From Gammaproteobacteria bacterium (lineage in GTDB: Bacteria > Pseudomonadota > Gammaproteobacteria > Arenicellales > Poriferihabitantaceae), in assembly GCA_009839585.1 (NCBI GenBank), contig VXPI01000054.1, positions 1 through 11,306 of the forward strand: 11,306 nt of DNA, in the 5' to 3' direction. Positions 1-6,408 of the stretch are shown piece by piece; positions within the stretch are counted from its first letter, which is position 1; every line of letters begins with the position of its first letter. The notes below the pieces were generated by a model, which saw only the letters and a program-made list of their open reading frames with translations, ran no database searches and had not been told where the DNA came from. A program made the translations under genes and the position numbers.

Positions 1-1
1 G

Positions 2-856
2 TCCTGGTTCGACAGTATCGATCTTGATCTCGAGCTGAATGTTGGCCACTATCGGGACACGGTGTTTGTTCTCGAAGATTTTTCCGGTGATTTGAAGATC
101 AAGGATGGTTCACTAAGAGCGGTGATGGCCGGACATGCTGAAAACAAGCCTGTCGACATGCAGCTTGTCCTGTATCCATCCGGGTCAGGCTGGAAAACCG
201 ATATGATCATACAGGGAGATGAGGTCAGTGTTGATGCACTTGATCACAATTTCCGGGGGTCCGAGGCTTTGGACAGTGCGTTTTCGCTTGATCTTGACTT
301 GACGGCCGAAGGCCGTTCCATGTCTGAAATGGCCTCAAAAGCCAATGGGCACATCAATTTGGAAGTGAGTGATGTGAATGTCAGGATAGAAGAGAGTTTT
401 GTGTATGGGGACTTGATTTTTGGCATGTTCAACTTGATCCTTGCCCTGCAGTCACAGGAAGAGTTTGACTTGATGGAATGTGGCGTTGTAAATTTCCGGA
501 TCCAGGATGGCATCGCGGTTCTGGATAATTCCCTGGCCCTGAAACTGAGGGACTTCACAATTCTCGGATCTGGACAGATTGATCTGGCCAGCGAAAAACT
601 GGATATCGTGTTCTCGTCCAAAGCCCGGAAAGGACTTGGTATCAGCATCAATACCGTCGCCAAGCTTTTCAAGGTCGGTGGCACGTTGCGTGATCCCGAA
701 CTGGTTGCTGATACCGAGGGTCTGGCCAAAACCGGCGCATCGATTTTTGCGGGCCTCCTGACCGGTGGGTTGAGTATTGTTGTACAAGGCCTGCTTGATC
801 GTGAAATTGCAAATTCCGATGTTTGTGAAGTGGCGCGCTCCACCAGCAGGTCCTGA
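2..856 (+). CDS. AsmA family protein, C-terminal part (5' end outside window)
   Basis: The reading frame is open from base 2 through the TGA at 854-856, so the gene begins before the window; the GTG at 62 is simply an internal valine. About 284 residues are visible. They have the alternating beta-strand texture of the AsmA-like C-terminal region, and the end carries the pattern usual in that family: a strand-rich part (IDLASEKLDIVFSSKAR near 190-206 of the visible part), then a V-G-G-T-L-R-D-P-E-L stretch and a short glycine/hydrophobic tail (IFAGLLTGGLSIVVQGLL). AsmA-family proteins are inner-membrane-anchored periplasmic proteins related to TamB/YhdP, which are linked to envelope lipid homeostasis; the specific role here cannot be read from the sequence. 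The DUF938 gene follows after 28 bases on the same strand, so co-transcription is possible. The family assignment rests on pattern recognition of the C-terminal part only. Confidence 0.75.
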   Translation, partial: SWFDSIDLDLELNVGHYRDTVFVLEDFSGDLKIKDGSLRAVMAGHAENKPVDMQLVLYPSGSGWKTDMIIQGDEVSVDALDHNFRGSEALDSAFSLDLDLTAEGRSMSEMASKANGHINLEVSDVNVRIEESFVYGDLIFGMFNLILALQSQEEFDLMECGVVNFRIQDGIAVLDNSLALKLRDFTILGSGQIDLASEKLDIVFSSKARKGLGISINTVAKLFKVGGTLRDPELVADTEGLAKTGASIFAGLLTGGLSIVVQGLLDREIANSDVCEVARSTSRS

Positions 857-884
857 ATTTCCCAGACACCACTGCCGTTGAATC

Positions 885-1520
885 ATGGCCGCATATTCTC
901 CTTTGTCAGAAGCAGCAGAGCGTAACAAGCTGCCCATTTTGGAAGTTATACGCGACCACTTTCCCGAGCACGGCAATATTCTGGAGATTGGATCAGGCAC
1001 GGGGCAGCATGCCGTTTTTTTCGCAAGTCAAATGCTGGATATTTTCTGGCAAACCAGTGATCTTGCCTGTAACCATGCATGGATAAAGCAGAACCTTGCG
1101 CAGGCGGGGTGCAGGAATGCGGGCGGCCCTTTCGAACTGGATGTCGGAATTGACCAGCATTGGAGCCGTATCGACATGCCGACCGGCAGATACGATGGGG
1201 TTTTCAGTTGCAATACAGCACACATCATGCCCTGGAACCGGGTTGTTGACATGTTCAAGGGAGTCTCCCGGGTTCTTGCTCCGTTACGAAAATTCCTGAT
1301 TTACGGTCCGTTCAATCAAGATGGCGAATATACCAGTGTCAGCAATGCCTCTTTTGACCGATACCTGAAGTCGCAGAATCCGGAGCAGGGTATACGTGAT
1401 GACCAGGAAGTATATCGTCTTGCTGAATCCTGTAATCTGGATTTTCAAAAATCGATTGACATGCCGGCAAACAACCGCATTCTGGTATTTAGCAGGGCGT
1501 CAAAAGACTTTGAACCATGA
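885..1520 (+). CDS. DUF938 family SAM-dependent methyltransferase-like protein
   Basis: This 211-residue protein matches the DUF938 family (METTL26-like) over its whole length, which is the family's usual size. Hallmarks in order are a conserved opening (PLSEAAERNKLPILEVIRDH, residues about 6-25), the SAM-binding glycine loop EIGSGTGQHAVFF (34-46), a W-Q-x-S-D segment ending the second strand, the C-N-T-A-H-I-M-P-W motif near 110-118, and YGPFNQDGEYTSVSNASFD near 141-159, followed by a late M-P-A-N-N-R motif. The fold is a class I Rossmann methyltransferase; no substrate is established for the family to my knowledge. The ATG at 885 starts the family's conserved N-terminus, although the upstream sequence has no strong Shine-Dalgarno. 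It lies 28 bases after the AsmA-family gene and 63 bases before selO. Family identity is well supported; function is unknown. Confidence 0.88.
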   Translation: MAAYSPLSEAAERNKLPILEVIRDHFPEHGNILEIGSGTGQHAVFFASQMLDIFWQTSDLACNHAWIKQNLAQAGCRNAGGPFELDVGIDQHWSRIDMPTGRYDGVFSCNTAHIMPWNRVVDMFKGVSRVLAPLRKFLIYGPFNQDGEYTSVSNASFDRYLKSQNPEQGIRDDQEVYRLAESCNLDFQKSIDMPANNRILVFSRASKDFEP

Positions 1521-1531
1521 GTCGAAATCGG

Positions 1532-1549
1532 CCGATCATTGTTGATCGG
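1532..1549 (+). other. Small hairpin between DUF938 gene and selO
   Basis: CCGATCA and TGATCGG form a perfect 7-bp stem around the loop TTGT, 12 bases after the DUF938 stop codon and 34 bases before the selO start. No run of T follows on the plus strand, so it does not look like a classical intrinsic terminator. It could stabilise a processed 3' end or be chance. Confidence 0.4.
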
Positions 1550-1583
1550 AGTGTCAGAATAAACAGCCGCATCTGCGATCAGC

Positions 1584-3077
1584 ATGTTCAGCATTTCATT
1601 TGAAAATCAATACGTGACTCTGGGCGAAGGCTTCTTTGCCAGAACCCGACCGACACCTGTATCCGATCCAGTCCTGATTCGATTCAATCATGATCTGGCA
1701 GAGCAGATGAATCTGGATATGGGTGATGCCGCCCCGGATCAGCTGGCGCAGTGGTTTTCCGGAAATCAAGTTCCGGAGGGTGCAGAGCCATTGTCGATGG
1801 TTTATGCAGGGCATCAATTCGGATTCTACACGCCGCGACTTGGTGATGGCCGTGCCATCCTGCTTGGCGAGGTGATTGGCAAGGAGGGGCAGAATTACGA
1901 AATCCAGCTCAAGGGCTCAGGTCGGACCGTTTACTCGCGCAATGGGGATGGGCGCTCTCCACTTGGCCCAGTGCTCCGCGAATATCTGGTGAGCGAAGCC
2001 ATGTATCGCCTGGGCGTGCCAACAACCCGGGCCCTGGCCGCTGTAGCCACCGGCGATGCCGTGTATCGGGAAGAGGTCTTGCCTGGCGGCATATTGACTC
2101 GTGTCGCCAGCAGTTTCGTGCGGGTCGGAACATTTGAATATCATGCACGTCATTCGGATCAGGAGGGTGTCAAAAAACTTGCTGATTATGTAATCAGCAG
2201 AAGTTTCCCGGAGTTGTCCGATTCGGGAAATCCTTATCTCTCCTTGCTCGAAACAGTGGTTGAGCGGCATGCATGCCTGGTCGCCAAATGGATGCAGTTC
2301 GGTTTTATCCATGGCGTGATGAACACGGACAACATGTCGATAGTAGGGGAGACGATCGATTATGGACCATGTGCGTTCATGGATGGCTTTGCAATCAACA
2401 AGGTGTTCAGCTCGATTGATCAACAGGGTCGTTATGCCTATGACAATCAGCCGGGCATCGCACTTTGGAACCTGGCTCGATTTGCCGAGTGTCTGGTGCT
2501 GATTATTGATTCAGAAGTGGATGCTGCCGTTGAAGCCGTCAGGCCGGTGCTGGAGAAGTTCCAGACCCTTTATGAAAAGGCCTGGATGACGGGTATGCGG
2601 GCTAAGTGTGGTTTCATCAGGGAGGCACAGAATGCCAACCCATCGCAGAGCTTGCTTACCAAGGAACTGTTAGCCCTCATGCATGAGTGCTCTTCCGATT
2701 TTACGATCACATTCTACGAATTATCAAGACTGAGTGATCAGGCAGACAAACAGGATCATGCGTTTCTCAGGCAATTCGCTTCTAGGCAGCCGGTAGCCCG
2801 TGACTGGCTAGTGAAATGGCGCACGATCATGAGTACTCATGGAATCAAGCAGAAGCAGCGCCAATCCCAAATGCAATGCGTCAATCCGGTATATATTCCA
2901 CGCAATCACTTGATTGAAGCGGCAATCCGTAGGGCGGAAGATCATAGGGACTTCTCAGCATTCCATGAATTGCATGAAGTCTTGAAGACGCCATATGCCA
3001 AACAGAAAGGCAAACAACGATATCAATGTCCACCTGGTCCCGGGCAGGAAGTGATACAGACATTTTGTGGAACCTGA
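1584..3077 (+). CDS. selO: Protein adenylyltransferase SelO (YdiU/UPF0061)
   Basis: This 497-residue protein matches the SelO/YdiU family at full length. SelO has a pseudokinase fold that binds ATP upside-down and transfers AMP to Ser, Thr or Tyr of target proteins; in bacteria it has been linked to redox-stress responses. Motifs seen are YAGHQFG (74-80), LGDGRA (86-91), the nucleotide-binding QLKGSGRTVYSRNGDGR (108-124, with Lys110 the family lysine), REYLVSEAMYRLGVPTTRAL (132-151), and HGVMNTDNMSI with DYGPCAFMD (243-253 and 259-267). By family comparison Asp249 is the likely catalytic base and Asn250/Asp259 bind metal. The C-terminus ends in F-C-G-T, placing Cys495 as the antepenultimate residue, the position occupied by selenocysteine in vertebrate SelO. 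The start at 1584 gives the normal N-terminus but has only a weak ribosome site. It is convergent with the sterol-methyltransferase-like gene downstream. Confidence 0.95.
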   Translation: MFSISFENQYVTLGEGFFARTRPTPVSDPVLIRFNHDLAEQMNLDMGDAAPDQLAQWFSGNQVPEGAEPLSMVYAGHQFGFYTPRLGDGRAILLGEVIGKEGQNYEIQLKGSGRTVYSRNGDGRSPLGPVLREYLVSEAMYRLGVPTTRALAAVATGDAVYREEVLPGGILTRVASSFVRVGTFEYHARHSDQEGVKKLADYVISRSFPELSDSGNPYLSLLETVVERHACLVAKWMQFGFIHGVMNTDNMSIVGETIDYGPCAFMDGFAINKVFSSIDQQGRYAYDNQPGIALWNLARFAECLVLIIDSEVDAAVEAVRPVLEKFQTLYEKAWMTGMRAKCGFIREAQNANPSQSLLTKELLALMHECSSDFTITFYELSRLSDQADKQDHAFLRQFASRQPVARDWLVKWRTIMSTHGIKQKQRQSQMQCVNPVYIPRNHLIEAAIRRAEDHRDFSAFHELHEVLKTPYAKQKGKQRYQCPPGPGQEVIQTFCGT

Positions 3078-3407
3078 AAGTCAGCGATTGAAGCCTGGCA
3101 CCGGGATTGAGCCTGCACAAGGGATCCCTCCTGCACGTTGGTCCTTTCATCAGTTGATGCTTGATGCAGCACAATCCATGCTGTCCTACATCTACCTGAT
3201 TCCTGCCCCCGCTGTAATGCGGAGACAATATCACCTCGTCAGCGATTGTTCCTGGTTTCTACGATGTCCGGGTTGCCTCTGAAACCTCCGGTCCTGTTCC
3301 AGATCCGACAACCGATATGGGTGTGGCTACTTCCCTAATCCATAAATAGAGCAGTCCGTGTCAGGCGCAAAGATTCGAATAGATACGGGAACTATACCAA
3401 ATACGGT
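3078..3407. other. Intergenic region between convergent genes, no gene seen
   Basis: This 330-base stretch separates selO from the convergent methyltransferase gene. The open frames crossing it (plus 3067-3282, minus 2881-3234) resemble no family I know and have no start signals. I looked for a terminator that could serve the two convergent genes and found no stem followed by a T run. Small features present are a 10-bp palindrome AGGGATCCCT near 3120-3129, a tandem TTGATGC pair near 3154-3167, and the 11-base word GTCAGCGATTG occurring directly at 3080-3090 and 3238-3248. Confidence 0.6.
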
Positions 3408-4517
3408 TCAGCGATCGGGTTCCATTGTTTTTTGCACGACTTCGGGCTTGCGGGCCAAGAAGAAATACATCGGCGTGAAAGTGTCCGTGCGTCCTCCGGC
3501 AACAAGTGCGTCGGCACCTTTGTTCAGGAAGGTGCTGACGGCACGTGAACCCTGTGGAACCAAATGAAGCTTTTCACCAATACGCAGTGTAAGATTGGTG
3601 AGAGAGCGTCCAAGGGGCGTTCGCGGAATACTTGCGAATGTAAAATCGCGTCCCTCCAGCGCGCGGTACCAAGACATTTTCGGATCCGATTCACATGCCT
3701 GATCGTGCACTTTCAGAATCTCGAATCCGGCTTTCTTGAGAGACTCACTTACATCTGATGTACGCGGAATATCCTGCAGCCCGTTACCAAGCATGATATT
3801 TTCCTTGATCTTCCGGTGCTCACTCTTTTCGGGATCGTAAGTTTCGGTGAGACACCATTCGTAGCTGGCAAAACAGCCTCCCGGACGCAGGATGCGGAAA
3901 ACCTCACGGAACAGCTGTGTTTCGTCGGGAGCATGAACCGTGGCTGCAAAAGCGTATGCGGCATCGAACTTGTTGTCTCTTTCGGGAATATGCATAAAGT
4001 CTCCCTTGATGAAGCTGCACAGGGCGCTTACATCTTTTGTATTCTTCATGGCAATTTCGATCTGATAGCCATTATTGTTTATACCGGTGATACTGGCTCC
4101 CGTACTGCGCACGAGATTGCTCAACGGCCCGCCAACGCCACATCCAAGGTCGATAACATTCATTCCCGGTTTCAAGGACAACTGTTCAGCAAGGTAATTC
4201 TGGTGCCGATTGATGGCATCTTTCAGGGATTCACCGCGTTGACGCGGCGCAAAGTGAAAAGACTTTCCCCAACCGAACAGGTAGAAGTCGGTAACGAGAT
4301 CGTAATACTGGTTCACGAATGAGCTGTACTGCTCTTTTCTGCATTCCACGCCAGCGTCAAAGGTCGATGTATATCCGTCGACGGTAGTTTTCATCTCGCT
4401 CGGCGAAAGGCCTGATGGGAGTTCAGGTTCGGATTGGATGGTATCTACATGCTTTCGCACTGCTTCATAACCCGGTTGCCTGATAGATATATGCCCGGTT
4501 CTCGTCTGGACAAACAC
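3408..4517 (-). CDS. Sterol C-24 methyltransferase-like protein (Erg6/SMT family)
   Basis: Numbered from the furthest upstream start (GTG at 4517, 369 residues), the protein lines up with yeast Erg6 from residue about 43 to the end. Region I is YLFGWGKSFHF (79-89, Erg6 YEYGWGSSFHF), the SAM loop is DLGCGVGGP (123-131), then G-I-N-N-N-G-Y-Q-I (145-153), region III YAFAATVHAP (188-197), and SYEW (218-221). The C-terminal part (about 300-358: R-T-P-L-G-R, E-K-L, LVAGGRTDTFTPM, ARKP) matches the sterol-methyltransferase C-terminal domain, which ordinary class I methyltransferases lack. Erg6-type enzymes transfer a methyl group from SAM to C-24 of the sterol side chain; that substrate is inferred. 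No other sterol gene is visible. The start is uncertain: GTG 4517 lacks a ribosome site and overlaps the small upstream frame, GTG 4460 lies four bases after that frame's stop (350 residues), and ATG 4394 gives 328 residues. I favour 4460 or 4394. Confidence 0.85.
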   Translation of the reverse strand: MFVQTRTGHISIRQPGYEAVRKHVDTIQSEPELPSGLSPSEMKTTVDGYTSTFDAGVECRKEQYSSFVNQYYDLVTDFYLFGWGKSFHFAPRQRGESLKDAINRHQNYLAEQLSLKPGMNVIDLGCGVGGPLSNLVRSTGASITGINNNGYQIEIAMKNTKDVSALCSFIKGDFMHIPERDNKFDAAYAFAATVHAPDETQLFREVFRILRPGGCFASYEWCLTETYDPEKSEHRKIKENIMLGNGLQDIPRTSDVSESLKKAGFEILKVHDQACESDPKMSWYRALEGRDFTFASIPRTPLGRSLTNLTLRIGEKLHLVPQGSRAVSTFLNKGADALVAGGRTDTFTPMYFFLARKPEVVQKTMEPDR

Positions 4518-4590
4518 CGTCCCGTACCAGTTGCTGCACGCGGCACCTCAGTGTTGGAAGATAGACGAATTCATATTCCTCATAAGTCAT
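4465..4590 (-). CDS. Putative 41-residue small protein or leader upstream of the SMT-like gene
   Basis: The ATG at 4590 is preceded by AAGGAGG with a 7-base spacer, by far the best Shine-Dalgarno on this strand of the window. The frame encodes 41 residues, beginning MTYEEYEFVYLPTLRCRVQQ and ending Q-A-T-G-L, with no membrane segment or known domain. Its TGA (4467-4465) lies four bases before a GTG (4460) in frame with the methyltransferase, an arrangement typical of translational coupling. The frame is open upstream to an ATG at 4875, but that start lies close to the tail of a dead transposase and has no good ribosome site, so 4590 is preferred; the bases between 4591 and 4837 show nothing recognisable. 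An alternative reading is that this is the original N-terminus of the methyltransferase, detached by a one-base shift near 4465. Function unknown. Confidence 0.5.
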   Translation of the reverse strand: MTYEEYEFVYLPTLRCRVQQLVRDGVCPDENRAYIYQATGL

Positions 4591-4597
4591 TTCACGC

Positions 4598-4603
4598 CTC
4601 CTT
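4598..4603 (-). promoter_or_regulatory. Strong Shine-Dalgarno for the 41-residue frame
   Basis: On the minus strand the bases read AGGAGG (AAGGAGG with the next upstream base), followed by GCGTGAA and the ATG at 4590. This is a near-full complement to the 16S rRNA tail at optimal spacing. It decides the start of the small frame, and contrasts with the weak sites in front of the possible methyltransferase starts. Confidence 0.65.
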
Positions 4604-4837
4604 GCCCGATTTTTGAAAAGGCGGTCCAATTCACTGGTTGATGTCTCCTCGTTTCCCTTGGGGAAGTTCACATAGCGCTTGCTTGTTAATTTCCTGAATT
4701 GCCCCATGTGCGGCATAATTGCAATTTCGAAAATCGTTGTTTCCTTGAACACCGATCCGTTGACGCTCCGGCACTCCGCCTGTTTGCCGATGATATTTTC
4801 CCGCAACTTGCCCAATTGCACAACTGAGTGCGCGAGT

Positions 4838-5428
4838 TCACCATATGTGAGACATACGGGTTCGGTTACGCACATGCTTAGGGTATTCCATTGGGGTCAT
4901 GATTTCAAGTGCGTGCGAAGCGGGGCCTCACTCAGTTGCAGAAGTGCCGGCAGCCAGCGAGTGCGTGTCCGGCCTCGCGGACGCTGAGTTCCCCGGCGTC
5001 CTGGATCCGGAACTCGCTGCCGCCATCGACCTGGACCGGCTGGAGCGGGCATGGCAGGTCCTCGATGACGGCGGCCAGGAAGCGCTTCGCATTGCCGGCG
5101 GTGTCCCGGGAGAACTCCTGGGTCACCATGAACCTGCCGCTCGGGCAGGTGGTTTGGCACTGCTTGAGCGTCCTGCCGTCGCGGAGACCGTCATGTGGTC
5201 GATCTGTACTCCCCTGCCGGGTCCGGTTTCCTGGCCGTCCCGTGTCCAGCGCTGCGCATGATCGGCACGGAAGTCCCGCAAGCCCGAATTCGCCGAACTC
5301 TTCAGTGTCCTCTTCTCGACCACCAGCATCAGCACCGTTTCGAACAGCGCCGGCAGCGACCGGAACAACAGGACCGCCTCGTCAGAGCACTTGCCGGAAG
5401 TCTGGAGATTCTCGAACTCTACTTTCAG
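4838..5428 (-). pseudogene. Degenerate DDE transposase/integrase (rve-type) remnant
   Basis: Reassembled across frames on the minus strand. From 5428 an open frame (starting CTGAAAGTAGAG, possibly a decayed ATG behind AAGGAG) runs through L-P-A-L-F-E-T-V-L-M-L and S-S-A-N-S-G-L, then ADHAQRW and VQIDHMTVS, the first catalytic strand of an integrase core (Asp codon at about 5200). A one-base shift near 5181 continues it as DGRTLKQCQTTC, FMVTQEFSRDTAGNAKRF and VQVDGGSEF (second Asp near 5027). Next, roughly 45 residues expected to hold the third catalytic Glu (P-x-L-N-G-x-V-E-R in relatives) are missing, and the frame resumes at GELSVREAGHALAGCRHF, hits TGA at 4934-4932, shifts again and ends with MTPMEY and SHIW before TGA at 4838. 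The end matches the usual C-terminus of IS481/IS3-like integrases. The first 50 residues look more like the N-terminus of an IS66-type transposase, so the remnant may be a fusion of two elements. It is clearly non-functional. Confidence 0.8.
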
Positions 5429-5464
5429 ACCGGCCCAGTCTCCTTTCGATCACGGACGTGCCCA

Positions 5465-6134
5465 CTACTCGGCCTCCACCGCCATGATGGCACCCAGCAT
5501 CGCAATCCGCTCCGCCTGCGGCATTGACCGATAGCCCGAGCCCAACGCTCCGCCTTGCGTTTCACATCCTGGCGGTGATTCGGATTGTCTCCCGCATGGC
5601 GCGACCAGTGTAGCCGGTCAATCTCGAAGTTGTACCAGATCACTTCGGTAACCACTCCAGCCTGGTTCATGACCTGAAGCTCAAGACTTCGCCAGTCTGC
5701 AAGCGTCTCGTCATACAGTGCCGAAGCATAGCCCGAAAGCATTACCTGGTACGGCAACGACTTCAGGATTTTCAGCAGTGCGACATGATCCTGCTCTTTA
5801 TAGCCGTAACGGTAATGATAGCGTTCCGGGGCCTTGCGGGTGCTCTTCAGGTACGGTGGATCAACGTACCACTAGGTGTATTCCTGTTCACCTCGGACGT
5901 CGACAGGAATTCATGACAGCCGCCACGCACCAACTCGACTGGGTAGTCACAGGCAAAGTCAGCCAGGGCCTGTGCATCAAGATCGATGCCGATATTGCGC
6001 ATCGTCGGCGGCTTGCGCTTCATGATCGCGGCTCCGCCCAGATGGGTTTCCTAGTACAGTCATGGGGGCATCATGCCAGTCAATGCCTGACACAACCCAG
6101 CCGTTGCCTTGGAACCCGGATAGGCCTTGCCCAT
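5465..6134 (-). pseudogene. Degenerate D12-class N6-adenine DNA methylase
   Basis: Read on the minus strand and crossing frames, the gene begins at the ATG at 6134 with MGKAYPGSK (the family's P-G-x-K motif), then A-G-L-C-Q-A-L-T-G-M-M-P-P. A frame disruption and a TAG (6053-6051) precede ETHLGGAAIMKRKPPTMRN and IGIDLDAQALADFACDYPVE, L-V-R-G-G-C-H-E-F-L. A frameshift near 5898 and a TAG at 5874-5872 follow, then WYVDPPYLKSTRKAPERY with catalytic DPPY at 5862-5851, S-L-P-Y-Q-V-M-L-S-G-Y and VMNQAGVVTEVIWYNF. A last shift near 5525 leads into MPQAERIAMLGAIMAVEAE and TAG at 5467-5465. Intact relatives are DNA adenine methylases of about this length, common in phages and mobile regions, methylating adenine in DNA either as orphans or with a restriction enzyme. 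At least four lesions in 670 bases while flanking genes are intact argues for real decay rather than sequencing error. No restriction gene is visible next to it. Confidence 0.85.
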
Positions 6135-6266
6135 GGAAATACCCCGTTATCGATTCAATGCCGATACCATAGGCAAGTATTGCATGAATGACAAGACGGC
6201 TGTCCGGGCTTTAGGTGAGTTACAATTGAGCGGGCAAGTAGTTCCCAAAAATCATTCCAAATTCTG

Positions 6267-6272
6267 TATAAT
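6267..6272 (+). promoter_or_regulatory. Candidate sigma-70 -10 box for glnA
   Basis: A perfect TATAAT, in an AT-rich stretch. The best upstream partner is TTCCCA (four of six matches to TTGACA) with a long 19-base spacer, so the -35 is weak and an activator may be needed. Transcription from here would give a leader of roughly 170 bases containing both small hairpins. Confidence 0.45.
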
Positions 6273-6322
6273 CCAATGCCGTTAATTACCAAGACTCCCT
6301 CCTTCAGCCGATCCTCCCGCTA

Positions 6323-6337
6323 TGGCTTGGATACAGC
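6323..6337 (+). promoter_or_regulatory. Possible sigma-54 (-24/-12) element before glnA
   Basis: The bases TGGCTTGGATACAGC have the obligatory GG-N10-GC spacing and the TGGC of the -24 box, but the -12 box is CAGC rather than TTGC. Nitrogen-regulated glnA genes of gammaproteobacteria commonly use a sigma-54 promoter, so the site is plausible. It is about 110 bases before the start codon, and no upstream NtrC site was recognised, so it may be chance. Confidence 0.25.
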
Positions 6338-6344
6338 CGGAGAA

Positions 6345-6366
6345 AGAATGACCCAAGCGTCATTCT
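6345..6366 (+). other. Hairpin in glnA leader
   Basis: AGAATGAC and GTCATTCT form a perfect 8-bp stem around the loop CCAAGC. No T run follows. It could act as an operator (inverted repeat) or an RNA structure in the glnA leader. Confidence 0.35.
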
Positions 6367-6390
6367 GGAATGTGGATAACAACCCTAATA

Positions 6391-6408
6391 GAGTCGATTA
6401 TCCGACTC
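6391..6408 (+). other. Second inverted repeat in glnA leader
   Basis: GAGTCG and CGACTC form a 6-bp stem around ATTATC, ending 39 bases before the glnA start codon. It may be a regulator site or chance. Confidence 0.3.

Noticed and set aside
1532..1549. Hairpin after the DUF938 gene as an intrinsic terminator
   Set aside because: The stem is good but there is no T run after it on either strand, so it was listed only as a hairpin.
3067..3282. A 71-codon plus-strand frame after selO
   Set aside because: It overlaps the end of selO, has no ribosome site, and its composition looks like untranslated sequence.
3441..3454. A 14-base word (TTCGGGCTTGCGGG) on the plus strand that recurs inverted at 5275-5288
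   Set aside because: One copy lies in the methyltransferase coding sequence and one in the transposase remnant, with no extended similarity. A single match of this length in 11 kb is compatible with chance.
3816..4322. A 168-codon plus-strand frame
   Set aside because: It is the antisense shadow of the sterol-methyltransferase-like gene, whose family motifs are clear on the other strand.
4465..4875. A 136-codon minus-strand frame beginning at ATG 4875
   Set aside because: Its start lies close to the decayed tail of the transposase, it has no good ribosome site and its first 95 residues match nothing I know. The internal ATG at 4590 with AAGGAGG is a far better start, so only the last 41 codons are annotated.
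4897..5527. Several long open frames on both strands, up to 192 codons
   Set aside because: They arise from the GC-rich composition of the transposase remnant. Only the cross-frame minus-strand reading gives recognisable integrase motifs.
5718..6191. A 157-codon plus-strand frame
   Set aside because: It lies opposite the adenine methylase pseudogene, whose motifs are all on the minus strand; the plus-strand translation resembles nothing.
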